From: Xanthomonas sp. Leaf148
GTDB lineage: Bacteria > Pseudomonadota > Gammaproteobacteria > Xanthomonadales > Xanthomonadaceae
Direction of reading: 5' to 3'
Assembly (NCBI RefSeq): GCF_001423585.1
Contig: NZ_LMOP01000010.1
Span: 196,893 to 260,892, forward strand
Length of the DNA: 64,000 nt
Position 1 is the first letter of the stretch. Every line of letters begins with the position of its first letter. The position numbers and the translations under genes were made by a program. The notes beneath the pieces were generated by a model that saw only the letters and a list, made by a program, of their open reading frames with translations, was not told the DNA's origin and did not search any database. Shown in pieces: positions 8,729-17,715 of this stretch.

Positions 8729-8877
8729 GAGCTGCTAACAAAACGGAGCCAGCAATCGTCAGGTGGGTGCGGACGGCCCGGAGGAACCGGAATGTACGAG
8801 TGGTAGATGCCGCAACGAACACTGAGCACTGAGCACCGGCCGCCTGGCGTTGAGCACAGTCGTTTTGTTAGCTGCTC
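8729..8877. mobile_element. 149-bp MITE-like element with 17-bp terminal inverted repeats
   Basis: The left end GAGCTGCTAACAAAACG (8729-8745) and the right end CGTTTTGTTAGCTGCTC (8861-8877) are inverted copies matching at 16 of 17 positions. The interior has no transposase. The termini (GAG...ACAAAACG) resemble those of IS5-superfamily elements, which is an inference from memory. Flanking trinucleotides TTG and TTC do not form a clean target duplication. A non-autonomous miniature element is the simplest reading. Confidence 0.55.
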
Positions 8878-9001
8878 TTCTAGCGTTGGCCCCGCTTGAT
8901 TGGCTGGTATTGCCCGGCGATGTCTCCTCCAATCGAAGCAAGTCGCCACTGGTGCAGTCACGGGCACTTGCCGCAATGCCGCTTGATCGTCACTCTCAGC
9001 C

Positions 9002-9049
9002 GCAGACGCGCAGACGCGCAGACGCGCAGACGCGCAGACGCGCCGACGC
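9002..9049 (+). repeat. 8-bp microsatellite (GCAGACGC)
   Basis: Five perfect tandem copies of GCAGACGC (9002-9041) are followed by one variant (GCCGACGC). The tract lies about 85 bp upstream of the potG start codon, in the probable leader or promoter region. Length changes by slippage would alter spacing there. Confidence 0.85.
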
Positions 9050-9133
9050 GCCCGACAGCCGATACATGCTTTTGCCATCATGGCGCGCAGGCTCTACCCC
9101 CGGCGCCTGCGTTCGCCGCCATCGAGAGGAACC

Positions 9134-10264
9134 ATGTCACTGACCGACGCCTTGCTGCCCCTGTCCACCCCTGCGGATGCCGGCTACCTGTCCATCAGCG
9201 AGGTCCGTAAGGAATTCGATGGTTTTGTCGCGGTCGACGATGTCAGCCTGCAGATCCGCAAGGGCGAAATCTTTGCGCTGCTGGGCGGGTCGGGCAGCGG
9301 CAAATCCACCTTGCTGCGCTGTCTGGCCGGCTTCGAGCGACCCACCAAGGGGCGCATCACACTCGATGGCCAGCCGATCGACGCGCTGCCGCCGTACGAG
9401 CGCCCCATCAACATGATGTTTCAGTCCTACGCGCTGTTTCCGCATATGAGCGTGGAGCAGAACATCGCCTTCGGGCTGAAGCAGGAAGGCCTGTCGAAGG
9501 CCGCCATCGCCACCCGCGTCGGCGAGATGCTGGAGCTGGTGCAGCTGGGCGCGTTGGCCAGGCGCAAGCCGCATCAGCTCTCCGGCGGCCAGCAGCAGCG
9601 TGTCGCGCTGGCGCGCTCGCTGGCCAAGCGACCCAAACTGCTGCTGCTGGACGAACCGATGGGCGCGCTGGACAAGAAGCTGCGCTCGCAGATGCAGCTG
9701 GAACTGGTCAACATCATCGAAACCTCCGGGGTCACCTGCGTGATGGTCACCCACGACCAGGAGGAGGCGATGACCATGGCCACGCGCATCGCGCTGATGG
9801 ATCAGGGCTGGATCCAGCAGGTCGGCACGCCCGATGAAATCTACGAACAACCGGCCAACCGTTTCGCCGCCGAATTCATCGGCTCGGTCAATCTGATCGA
9901 TGCCGTCATCGCCGAAGACGCGCCCGATTACGTCACGCTGAAAACGCCGGCGTTCGACGCCCCTATCCGTATCGGCCACGGCATCACCGGCTTCGAAGGC
10001 CAAGCGGTGGCGTTTGCGCTGCGTCCGGAAAAACTCGCCATCGGCAAGGACGAACCCACGCAGGCCTGCAACAAGGCGCAGGGCGTGATCGAAGACATCG
10101 CCTATTTCGGCAGCCATTCGGTCTACCACGTGCGGCTGCCCAGCGGGGTCAAGCTGATGGCCAACTTCGCCAATCGCCAGCGCTGGGCCAGCGAAGCGCT
10201 GACCTGGGGCGATGCGGTGTGGGTGGGGTGGGGCGAGGACGACGGCGTGGTGCTCACCGCATGA
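9134..10264 (+). CDS. potG: Polyamine ABC transporter ATP-binding protein (PotG-like)
   Basis: A 376-residue ABC ATPase that powers polyamine import. It shows Walker A GGSGSGKST, Q-loop MMFQSYALFPHMSV, signature LSGGQQQR, Walker B LLLLDEP, the D-loop (MGALDKKLR) and the switch His in MVTHDQEEAMTMA. A C-terminal TOBE-type regulatory domain (FALRPEKLAIG) follows. The ATG at 9134 has GAGAGGA upstream and replaces a longer in-frame extension that runs into the microsatellite. It is the first gene of potGHI; its stop overlaps potH (ATGA). Its binding protein is 5.3 kb upstream, beyond the efflux operon. Confidence 0.95.
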   Translation: MSLTDALLPLSTPADAGYLSISEVRKEFDGFVAVDDVSLQIRKGEIFALLGGSGSGKSTLLRCLAGFERPTKGRITLDGQPIDALPPYERPINMMFQSYALFPHMSVEQNIAFGLKQEGLSKAAIATRVGEMLELVQLGALARRKPHQLSGGQQQRVALARSLAKRPKLLLLDEPMGALDKKLRSQMQLELVNIIETSGVTCVMVTHDQEEAMTMATRIALMDQGWIQQVGTPDEIYEQPANRFAAEFIGSVNLIDAVIAEDAPDYVTLKTPAFDAPIRIGHGITGFEGQAVAFALRPEKLAIGKDEPTQACNKAQGVIEDIAYFGSHSVYHVRLPSGVKLMANFANRQRWASEALTWGDAVWVGWGEDDGVVLTA

Positions 10265-11175
10265 GGCCGCGTCTTTTCCGTCGCGGCTTGCCGGGTGCGC
10301 GTTGGGGCGTGATCGCCGCACCGTACCTGTGGTTGCTGGTGTTCTTCGCGATCCCGTTCCTGATCGTGCTGAAGATTTCGTTTGCCGAGCGCGCCATTGC
10401 GATGCCGCCATACACGCCGCTGTTCGCCTCTGCGGCCGATGGCGCCGTCAGCGTCAAGCTGCATCTGAGCAATTACCTCGCGCTGCTGCGCGACAGCCAG
10501 TACGTGGCCGCGTACCTGAGCTCGATCAAGATCGCGGCGATCTCCACCGTACTGGCGTTGTTGATCGGCTACCCGATGGCGTATGTGATCGCACGCTTGC
10601 CGTTGGCTACCCGCAACGTGGCGATGATGCTGGTGGTGCTGCCATCGTGGACCTCGTTCTTGATTCGTGTCTACGCATGGATCGGCATTCTCGACGGCAA
10701 CGGCCTGCTCAATCAGGCGCTGCTGGCGCTGGGCCTGATCAAGCAGCCGTTGCAGTTGCTGTACACGCCCATCGCCGCCTATATCGGCATCGTCTACTGC
10801 TATCTGCCCTTCATGGTGTTGCCGCTGTACGCCAATCTGGTCAAGCACGATAACCGCTTGCTGGAAGCGGCCTACGATCTGGGCGCGCGTCCGTGGCAGG
10901 CGTTTGTGCGCATCACCTTGCCGCTGTCGCGTAACGGCATCGTGGCCGGCTGCATGCTGGTGATGATCCCGGCGGTGGGCGAGTTTGTGATTCCGGAAAT
11001 GCTGGGCGGCCCCAACACCTTGATGATCGGCCGCGTGCTGTGGGGCGAGTTCTTCAATAATCGCGATTGGCCGGTCGCTGCTGCGGTGGCCACGGTCATG
11101 CTGGTGTTGTTGCTGGTGCCGATCGTGATCTTCCACCGTTACCAGCAGCGCGAGCTGGAAGGGCGGCTGACATGA
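10261..11175 (+). CDS. potH: Polyamine ABC transporter permease (PotH-like)
   Basis: A 304-residue inner-membrane permease with six predicted helices. It carries the EAA coupling loop (EAAYDLGARPWQAFVRITLP) that docks onto the ATPase. The hallmark PotB/PotH segment LPSWTSFLIRVYAWIGIL is present. The start ATG overlaps the potG stop and the stop overlaps potI, so all three are translationally coupled. It pairs with PotI to form the heterodimeric channel. Confidence 0.94.
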   Translation: MRPRLFRRGLPGARWGVIAAPYLWLLVFFAIPFLIVLKISFAERAIAMPPYTPLFASAADGAVSVKLHLSNYLALLRDSQYVAAYLSSIKIAAISTVLALLIGYPMAYVIARLPLATRNVAMMLVVLPSWTSFLIRVYAWIGILDGNGLLNQALLALGLIKQPLQLLYTPIAAYIGIVYCYLPFMVLPLYANLVKHDNRLLEAAYDLGARPWQAFVRITLPLSRNGIVAGCMLVMIPAVGEFVIPEMLGGPNTLMIGRVLWGEFFNNRDWPVAAAVATVMLVLLLVPIVIFHRYQQRELEGRLT

Positions 11176-12020
11176 TGCGCGCCTCGCGCGGTGGGCGCGT
11201 GCTGGGCGGCAGTGTGCTCGCGCTGGGGTTCGGGTTTTTGTATCTACCGATCCTGTTGCTGATGGTGTACTCGTTCAACGCCTCGCGCCTGGCCACGGTG
11301 TGGGGCGGGTTTTCGACGCGCTGGTATGGCGAATTGCTGCGCGACCGGCAATTGCTGGAGGCAGCCTGGGTCAGTCTGGAAGTTGCGTTCTGGACCGCCT
11401 GCGCGTCGATGGTGCTGGGCACGATGGCCGCGATGGCGATGGTGCGCATGCGGCGGTTTCCCGGCAAAACGCTGTTCGGTGCGCTGATCACCGCACCGTT
11501 GGTGATGCCGGAGGTGATCATCGGCTTGTCGATCCTGCTGTTGCTGGTCTCGATGGGCGGCGTGCTCGGCATCGCACCGCGAGGGGCAGTGGCGATCTGG
11601 GTCGCGCATGTCACCTTCACCGTATCGTTTGTCACCGTGGTGATTTCTTCGCGCCTGCAGGAGCTCGACCGCTCGCTGGAAGAAGCCGCGATGGATCTGG
11701 GGGCCACGCCGCTGAAGGTGTTCTTCCTGATCACATTGCCGATCATCGCCCCGGCACTCGCATCGGGTTGGCTGCTCGCCTTTACGCTGTCGCTGGACGA
11801 TGTAGTGATTGCCAGCTTCCTGGCCGGGCCGAGTTCGACCACCCTGCCGATCAAGGTGTTCGCATCGGTGCGGCTGGGCATCAGCCCCAAGATCAACGCA
11901 CTGGCCACAGTAATGGTGCTGGCGGTGTCGGTCGCCGCGGTGATCGGTTGGTGGCTGCTGGCACGCAGCGAAAAACGCCGTCTGCGCGATCAGCAACTGG
12001 CGCTGCAAGCGGCTCCCTGA
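11172..12020 (+). CDS. potI: Polyamine ABC transporter permease (PotI-like)
   Basis: A 282-residue second permease subunit of the PotC/PotI family, starting MMRASRGGR inside the potH stop codon. Membrane segments begin with LGFGFLYLPILLLMVYSFN. The EAA loop EEAAMDLGATPLKVFFLITL is clear, and LSLDDVVIASFLAGP is a family-typical late loop. It completes the importer with PotF, PotG and PotH. No obvious terminator follows; a convergent small lipoprotein gene starts 130 bp on. Confidence 0.94.
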   Translation: MMRASRGGRVLGGSVLALGFGFLYLPILLLMVYSFNASRLATVWGGFSTRWYGELLRDRQLLEAAWVSLEVAFWTACASMVLGTMAAMAMVRMRRFPGKTLFGALITAPLVMPEVIIGLSILLLLVSMGGVLGIAPRGAVAIWVAHVTFTVSFVTVVISSRLQELDRSLEEAAMDLGATPLKVFFLITLPIIAPALASGWLLAFTLSLDDVVIASFLAGPSSTTLPIKVFASVRLGISPKINALATVMVLAVSVAAVIGWWLLARSEKRRLRDQQLALQAAP

Positions 12021-12152
12021 GCAGGTGCCCGCGTTGGTGTGGCCAATGAACTGCAGCAAGCGGCCATCAGACAGGTGCGAACGCTCAAGCCACCGACGTG
12101 TACGACGGATACGACGGCCGCCGGACGCTGGGCACACCAGTGCGAGCGGCGG

Positions 12153-12563
12153 CTACCTGGCCGGAGGCGTGTACCCGTTGTCCCAGGGCTGCGGCTTGGT
12201 CAGGTAGCACTGATACTCGGCCCTGATGTCGTAGCCGTGTTGCTCGACTCTAGGTTGTTCATCGGCGCGGTCCTTGCGGTTGTCCTTGCTGTCGTCCTTG
12301 GACTTTCGCTTATCGGGAAAGATCGTGACCATGTTCGGCGACGACTGCGCGGTGATCAGTTGGCGGATGGCAGTGTCCGAGCACGCACGCAGTGCCTCGT
12401 CCTCGCAGGGTTGCGCGGGATCGGGCATCAGGCTGTTGCAGCGTACGGTGACAAACCCGGCCGGGCCGGGCCGCGGGCCACGCAAGAGGTCCTGGAGAAC
12501 GGAACATCCCGGCAGGCATGCACTGGTGCCAAGTACAACGAGAGCAATGAGATTCCGGCGCAT
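12153..12563 (-). CDS. Small lipoprotein of unknown function
   Basis: A 136-residue protein I do not recognise. MRRNLIALVVLGTSACLPGC is a lipoprotein signal with lipobox LPGC. The mature part contains four further Cys, likely disulfide-bonded, and a Lys/Asp-rich stretch (DKRKSKDDSKDNRKDRADE). It ends in a Tyr/Pro/Trp tail. The ATG at 12563 is chosen because it begins the signal peptide; an in-frame start 14 codons upstream is unlikely. It is convergent with potI and divergent from the aldehyde dehydrogenase gene, and probably monocistronic. Confidence 0.6.
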   Translation of the reverse strand: MRRNLIALVVLGTSACLPGCSVLQDLLRGPRPGPAGFVTVRCNSLMPDPAQPCEDEALRACSDTAIRQLITAQSSPNMVTIFPDKRKSKDDSKDNRKDRADEQPRVEQHGYDIRAEYQCYLTKPQPWDNGYTPPAR

Positions 12564-12830
12564 CGTGGTGGTCTTCCATGCATGGATGAATCTGCCGCCG
12601 CGCAATGCTAGAGCAATGCGCGGTTGGACCGTCTGAACAGGGCGAGGCTGCTTTCGTTACCTCGTCTGGGAGCGTGATCCCAGCTGCAATTGATCCGCCA
12701 GCTGTGCGGTGAAGGTGCGGCATTGCGTCGCGGTGCGGGTAAACACAGCGTTGCAGCAATTTGCAGTGGTTGTGACGCGGCTGCAACTTCCCGGCGACTA
12801 GCATTGGGCGTCTTGCAACTGGAGACCGTC

Positions 12831-14195
12831 ATGTCCTACGACACCGTCAACCCTGCCAACGGCCAGGTCGAACATACCCAGCAGACGCTGGACGCTGCCG
12901 CCATCGAGGCGCGTCTGGCTGCTTCCGCCAAGGCCTTTGCGCAGTGGGCAGCACTGCCCTTGGCCGAACGCGGCGCCTTGCTGCGCCGGGTTGGCGAAGA
13001 GTTGACCAAACGGCGCGACGACCTGCAGCGCATCATGACCGCCGAGATGGGCAAGCTGCGCCGCGAAGCACTGGCCGAGGTCGACAAGTGCGCGCAGGTC
13101 TGCGCGTATTACGCCGACCATGCTGCCGAGTACCTGGCGCCGCGCGAGATTCCAACCGAGGCGCAGTCCAGCTATGTGCGCTATGAACCGCTGGGCTGCG
13201 TGTTTGCGGTGATGCCGTGGAATTTCCCGCTGTGGCAGGCGTTTCGCTTTCTTGCGCCGGGCCTGATGGCCGGCAATGTGGCCTTGCTCAAGCACGCCAG
13301 CAACGTGCCGCGTTGCGCCGATGCGATGAAAGACGTGCTCGATGCCGCCGGCATTCCGCCGGGCGTTTTCGACGTGCTGCATATCGACAACGACCAGGCC
13401 GCCGATGTACTGCGCGATGACCGCATTGTTGCAGTGACGTTGACCGGCAGCGAACGTGCCGGCCGCTCGCTGGCCGCCAATGCCGGCGATCAACTGAAGA
13501 AGTGCGTGATGGAGTTGGGCGGCAGCGACGCCTTCGTGGTGCTGGAAGACGCCGACCTTGAACACACCGTGCAATCGGCAGTGCAGTCGCGTTTCGACAA
13601 TAGCGGGCAGACCTGCATTGCGGCCAAGCGCTTCATTGTGGTCGATGCCATCGCCGACCAATTCATCGAACGCTTTGTCGCCGCCGCCGCCGAGCGCGTG
13701 GTCGGCGACCCGCAACAGGAAAGCACCACGCTCGCACCGATGGCACGCGCCGATTTGCGCGACGAATTGCACAAGCAGGTGCAGGCCAGCGTGGAGAAGG
13801 GCGCGAAGGTATTGTTAGGCGGCGCACCGGTGCCGGGCTCGCATGCCGGCTACCCGGCCACCATCCTCGACCAGGTCGCACCCGGCATGCCGGCCTACGA
13901 CGAAGAATTCTTCGGCCCGGTAGCCTCGATCATTCGTGTGGCCGATGAGGCCGAAGCGGTACGTGTGGCCAACGACACTACGTTCGGCTTAGGCGGCAGT
14001 GTGTGGACCGCAGACGCCAAGCGCGGTGAGCGCGTGGCGCAGCAACTGCAGTGCGGCGCCGCCTTCGTCAATTCGGTGGTCAAGAGCGATGTGCGGCTGC
14101 CATTCGGTGGCATCAAGCGCTCAGGATTTGGCCGCGAACTCGCCGATCACGGCATCCACGAGTTCATGAATATCAAGACGATCTATGTGGCTTGA
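12831..14195 (+). CDS. gabD: NAD(P)-dependent aldehyde dehydrogenase, succinate-semialdehyde type
   Basis: A 454-residue ALDH-superfamily enzyme. It is expected to oxidise succinate semialdehyde (or a 4-aminobutyraldehyde-type product) to the acid, the last step of polyamine/GABA breakdown. The catalytic residues are Glu228 in ELGGSDAF and nucleophile Cys262 in SGQTCIAAKR. The cofactor region has VMPWNFPLW and TGSERAG. The ATG at 12831 with GGAGACC upstream is the clear start. The short form and the YYADHAAEYLAPREI segment fit the Sad-type group. Proximity to the polyamine genes supports the assignment; the exact substrate is inferred. Confidence 0.87.
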   Translation: MSYDTVNPANGQVEHTQQTLDAAAIEARLAASAKAFAQWAALPLAERGALLRRVGEELTKRRDDLQRIMTAEMGKLRREALAEVDKCAQVCAYYADHAAEYLAPREIPTEAQSSYVRYEPLGCVFAVMPWNFPLWQAFRFLAPGLMAGNVALLKHASNVPRCADAMKDVLDAAGIPPGVFDVLHIDNDQAADVLRDDRIVAVTLTGSERAGRSLAANAGDQLKKCVMELGGSDAFVVLEDADLEHTVQSAVQSRFDNSGQTCIAAKRFIVVDAIADQFIERFVAAAAERVVGDPQQESTTLAPMARADLRDELHKQVQASVEKGAKVLLGGAPVPGSHAGYPATILDQVAPGMPAYDEEFFGPVASIIRVADEAEAVRVANDTTFGLGGSVWTADAKRGERVAQQLQCGAAFVNSVVKSDVRLPFGGIKRSGFGRELADHGIHEFMNIKTIYVA

Positions 14196-14243
14196 GAGCG
14201 GGGATTGGGGATTCGGGAGGTGGGATTCGTAAAGCCAAGGCGC

Positions 14244-14292
14244 TTCCTTCTCCCATCGGGAGAAGGTGCCCGAAGGGCGGATGAGGGTACGC
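14244..14292 (+). repeat. Short hairpin repeat (type A), copy 3
   Basis: Third copy of the CTTCTCCC-ATC-GGGAGAAG plus GTGCCCGAAGGGCGGATGAG element, in the gap between the convergent gabD and corA genes. The rest of the gap (14293-14463) has no gene, only runs of ATCAAAC-like and CAACCA-like motifs. Confidence 0.85.
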
Positions 14293-14463
14293 ATCAGGTG
14301 CTGTTTGGCTAGCGCGTTCGCCAACGGAAACCACCAGCCATCAAACAGTCTTGATCAAACGATCAAACGCAACAGCGATCAAACGCAACCATCACTCAAG
14401 CTGGATCAGCAACCAGCAAAGCCGCTCCAACCGATCCCAAATTCCCGCTCCCTAATCCCAGCC

Positions 14464-15465
14464 CTACAGCCACCGCGCGCGCTTGAACAGGCGATACAGC
14501 ACCAGGCACGAGGCCACCACACCGCCCACCAGCAAGGGGTAAGCGTAGGATTTGTCGAGTTCGGGCATGTGGGTGAAGTTCATGCCGTACCAGCTGGTGA
14601 TCAGGGTCGGTGCGGCGAGCAGGGCGGCCCAGGCGCCCAGGCGCTTGACGGTTTCGCCCTGTGCCAGCGTCACCATCGACAGGTTGACGCTCAAGGCGGT
14701 GCCCAGCATCTCGCGCAAGGTGTCGATGGCGTCGTTGATGCGCACGGCGTGATCGAGCACGTCGCGTAGGTAGATGCCGACCTCGTCATGGATCAACGCG
14801 CCCGGATTGCGCTTGAGGTGCGACAGCACGTCCTGTAACGGGGCGACCACCAGACGCATCTTGTTGAGTTCGCGCTTGAGCTCATACAGGCGCACCACGG
14901 TTTCGCGCTTGTAATTGTCGGCAAAGATGTCTTTTTCCAGGCCTTCCAGCGTGTCGCGAAACTCGTCCATGATCGGCAGATAGTTGTCGACCACAAAGTC
15001 CAGCACGCCATACAGACAGAACGACGCGCCCTTGCGCAGCATCGCTGGCTCGCGTTCCACCCGATGGCGGACCGGGGTGTAGGACAGCGACGCGCCGTGG
15101 CGCACGGTCAGCAGAAAACGTGCGCCGAGGAACGCATGCGTCTCGCCGTAGCGGATGCGTTCGTTGACCAGTTGCGCGGTATTGACCACCACAAACAACG
15201 AATTGCCGTAGCTCTCGGCCTTGGGGCGTTGGTGCGCCTTGAGCGCGTCCTCGATAGCCAGATCGTGCAAACCGAACTCGTCCCGCAACTTGTGCAGCAC
15301 CGATTCCTGCGGCTCGTACAAGCCGACCCAGACGAAGCCATCCGGGCGCTCCAGCACATCGCTGATCTGCTCCAGGCTGATGTCGTGCCGCTTGCCGTCA
15401 CCGTCGTAGTACGCGCAGGTGATGACGCAGGACGGGTTGTCCGGATGGCGACCGTGGTTGTTCAT
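14464..15465 (-). CDS. corA: Magnesium/cobalt transport protein CorA
   Basis: A 333-residue pentameric divalent-cation channel of the inner membrane. The long cytoplasmic N-terminal domain ends in two C-terminal helices with the diagnostic pore motif YGMNF and the MPEL loop following it, then a Leu/Val-rich TM2 and the basic tail FKRARWL. The ATG at 15465 (MNNHGRHPDNPS) is preferred because the upstream in-frame extension overlaps the neighbouring gene and is not family-like. It lies 14 bp downstream of the Lnb_N-domain gene on the same strand, so co-transcription is likely. Confidence 0.93.
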   Translation of the reverse strand: MNNHGRHPDNPSCVITCAYYDGDGKRHDISLEQISDVLERPDGFVWVGLYEPQESVLHKLRDEFGLHDLAIEDALKAHQRPKAESYGNSLFVVVNTAQLVNERIRYGETHAFLGARFLLTVRHGASLSYTPVRHRVEREPAMLRKGASFCLYGVLDFVVDNYLPIMDEFRDTLEGLEKDIFADNYKRETVVRLYELKRELNKMRLVVAPLQDVLSHLKRNPGALIHDEVGIYLRDVLDHAVRINDAIDTLREMLGTALSVNLSMVTLAQGETVKRLGAWAALLAAPTLITSWYGMNFTHMPELDKSYAYPLLVGGVVASCLVLYRLFKRARWL

Positions 15466-15479
15466 GGGCGCATCCTGGA

Positions 15480-16745
15480 TCAGCGCTGACGCAGCGGCAA
15501 GTCGCGCGGTTGCAGAGCGATCGCGAGCGCGGCGTGGACCGGCAACAGCAGCATCACCCATTGCAAGTTGTATTGCGCCTGGAACGAGAGCCAGTGAATC
15601 ACCATGGCTAACAAGGCCCCTGCGGCCACCACCCAGCGCAGTCCATCGAACCAGCGTCCGGGCCGGCGACCACGCAGCAACTGTATGCCGCCAATCAACA
15701 GCAGCACGCACAGCGGATTGACCAGCAGCAGATTGCGGTTAGCCCAGGCGGACTGGTGCGCAGTAAAGCCCCACAGGTACACCAGCAGGCCGCCGCCGAT
15801 GGCGCACAGCAACCAGAATGGCAGCGCAAGGCCGGCCAGTAAGCGCGGTTTGCGGCGCAGTGCCAGCACGCCGGCTGCAAGCGCCAGGCCGACCAGCGAC
15901 CACGGCCACCAATGGCGTTGCTGGTCAGCAGGTTCCGGGGCGATGCGGTGCGGCAGCAGTACCTGCGTGGCTTGCACCAACGGACGGCCGGCGCTGTTGT
16001 GTACCTGGGTCAGGCTGTCGGCCAGCCGCATCGGCACGAACGCTTCTTCCCAGCGCGACAGCGAGCGGTCTGCGTACGGCCCCAGCCCCAGGTCGAAGCC
16101 CAGCCACATCCACGGGGCAGGGGAGGCCAGGCGCACCGCTTCGCTGCGAAAGGTATTGCCACGCGAGCGGCCAGCCAGCTGCGATTTCAAACCGCCGCCC
16201 ATGGCACGGTCCAGGGTGTCGCGCACCATGGTGGCGCAGTTGGCTTCGAAGTAATCGTAGTGATAGCGGGCGTTTTCCGGCCGGCTGCGGACCGCCAGGC
16301 CATCGGCAAGCGCGCGCGCCTGTTCCGGCGGCAGGTCCAGCCACTGCACGCTGACGCCGCGGCCAACGTCGCGGTACTGCGACAGGTCTTCTTCCAGCGG
16401 CAACGCCACCAGGTAGTACATCATTTCGCCGCGGGTGAAGCGCGGCACGAAGTCCGGCTCGCTCGGGTCGAAGAAGCCGAAGTTGTAAGACGTTGCCCGC
16501 TGAGTGAGCGGGTCGACCACCACGATGGCGTCATGCCCGAAGCGCTCGAAGAACACTTCGCCCGGCTGCATGGTGACCACGCCGACGCGCGGTGGCGGTG
16601 TGCTAGCCGGGGCAGCAGCCTGCGTCACCTGGGCCGACGCAAGTGGCGCCACCAGCAGCGTCAGCAGGAGCAGCGCCCAGGACGCGACCCATTGCCAGCC
16701 GCCACGGCCGCATCGCACCGTGGCGTGACGGCGCGCGAGGTTCAA
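15480..16745 (-). CDS. Lnb_N/DUF4105-domain membrane protein
   Basis: A 421-residue protein with a signal anchor (VASWALLLLTLLVAPLASAQ). A periplasmic Lnb N-terminal (DUF4105) domain with FERFGHDAIVV, TSYNFGFFDP and the family motif NCATMVRDTL follows. After about residue 270 come roughly five to six hydrophobic segments. The NC motif resembles the Cys of NlpC/LRAT-type hydrolases, but activity is unproven. A TTG start at 16745 overlaps the corC stop, so it is translationally coupled to corC. It occupies the place where lnt often follows corC. Confidence 0.75.
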   Translation of the reverse strand: MNLARRHATVRCGRGGWQWVASWALLLLTLLVAPLASAQVTQAAAPASTPPPRVGVVTMQPGEVFFERFGHDAIVVVDPLTQRATSYNFGFFDPSEPDFVPRFTRGEMMYYLVALPLEEDLSQYRDVGRGVSVQWLDLPPEQARALADGLAVRSRPENARYHYDYFEANCATMVRDTLDRAMGGGLKSQLAGRSRGNTFRSEAVRLASPAPWMWLGFDLGLGPYADRSLSRWEEAFVPMRLADSLTQVHNSAGRPLVQATQVLLPHRIAPEPADQQRHWWPWSLVGLALAAGVLALRRKPRLLAGLALPFWLLCAIGGGLLVYLWGFTAHQSAWANRNLLLVNPLCVLLLIGGIQLLRGRRPGRWFDGLRWVVAAGALLAMVIHWLSFQAQYNLQWVMLLLPVHAALAIALQPRDLPLRQR

Positions 16746-17620
16746 GCGTCGTCCTGCGGGTCGGGCGGCAGGATGGTGACGTGGAAGGCGTGCACACGGC
16801 GCGTGTCGGCCTTGGCCACGCGGAACGCAAACCTGCCCAAGGTCAACTCTTCGCCGGTCTCCGGCAGGTGCCCGATCGCATCGGTGACCAGCCCACCCAC
16901 GGTGTCGTACTCGTCATCCGGGAATTCGGCGCCGAAGCGTTCGTTGAAGTCCTCGATCGGCGTCAGCGCATCGACCACGTAGCGGCCGTCTGCCTGGATC
17001 GCGATCAGCGAATTTTCTTCTTCGGCATCGTCGTGCTCGTCGTCGATCTGGCCAACGATCTGCTCCAGCACGTCTTCGATGGTGACCACGCCAGCGACGC
17101 CGCCGTACTCGTCCACCACAATCGCCATGTGGTTGCGCGACAGGCGGAATTCCTTGAGCAGCACGTTGAGCTTCTTGGACTCGGGGATCAGCACCGCCGG
17201 GCGCAACAGCTCGCGCACATTGCCGGGCCCGTTATCGGCGACTACGCCGCGCAACAGGTCCTTGGCCAGCAGGATGCCGAGCACTTCGTCCTTGTTTTCG
17301 CCGTGCACAGGGAAGCGCGAATGGCCGGATTCGACCACCTGCTTCATCAGGTCGATGAAGCGCGCTTCCACCGGCAGCGACACCATTTGCGAGCGCGAAA
17401 TCATCACGTCGCCCACGGTGAGCTCGGACACGGAGATCGCGCCTTCCATCATGCGCAGGGTGTCTGCGGCGATGAGACCGTCTTGTTCGGCGGTCCGCAG
17501 CAAGGCGACCAGTTCGTCGCGGGTATGGGGTTCGCCAGAGAAGGCCGCGCTCAGGCGTTCGAGCCAGCTGCGGCGTTTTTCGGGGTTTTCTGAGGTGTGG
17601 CTACTGTCGTCTTCGGACAT
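16742..17620 (-). CDS. corC: CorC/HlyC-family CBS-domain protein
   Basis: A 292-residue cytoplasmic protein. After a short acidic N-terminus it has two CBS motifs: VGDVMISRSQMVSLPVEA..SRFPV and, later, NHMAIVVDEYGGVAGVVTIE. A CorC_HlyC C-terminal domain with DTVGGLVTDAIGHLP ends it. Family members bind adenine nucleotides and have been linked to Mg/Co efflux with CorA, whose gene lies two genes downstream. The start is MSEDDSSH at 17620; an ATG one codon earlier is equally possible. It belongs to the miaB-phoH-ybeY-corC group. Confidence 0.92.
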   Translation of the reverse strand: MSEDDSSHTSENPEKRRSWLERLSAAFSGEPHTRDELVALLRTAEQDGLIAADTLRMMEGAISVSELTVGDVMISRSQMVSLPVEARFIDLMKQVVESGHSRFPVHGENKDEVLGILLAKDLLRGVVADNGPGNVRELLRPAVLIPESKKLNVLLKEFRLSRNHMAIVVDEYGGVAGVVTIEDVLEQIVGQIDDEHDDAEEENSLIAIQADGRYVVDALTPIEDFNERFGAEFPDDEYDTVGGLVTDAIGHLPETGEELTLGRFAFRVAKADTRRVHAFHVTILPPDPQDDA

Positions 17621-17715
17621 CATGACGGGGAAGGGCACCCGGCAGACCAGGCGATAAGTCGCAGTCTAGCAGGAAGCCGGCAAGCCGCTGTGGATGCGCT
17701 GCCGGGTGCCGGGTT

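Noticed and set aside
12039-12611. Plus-strand frame over the small lipoprotein gene
   Set aside because: The opposite strand has a clear lipoprotein signal and start, while this frame has no family features.
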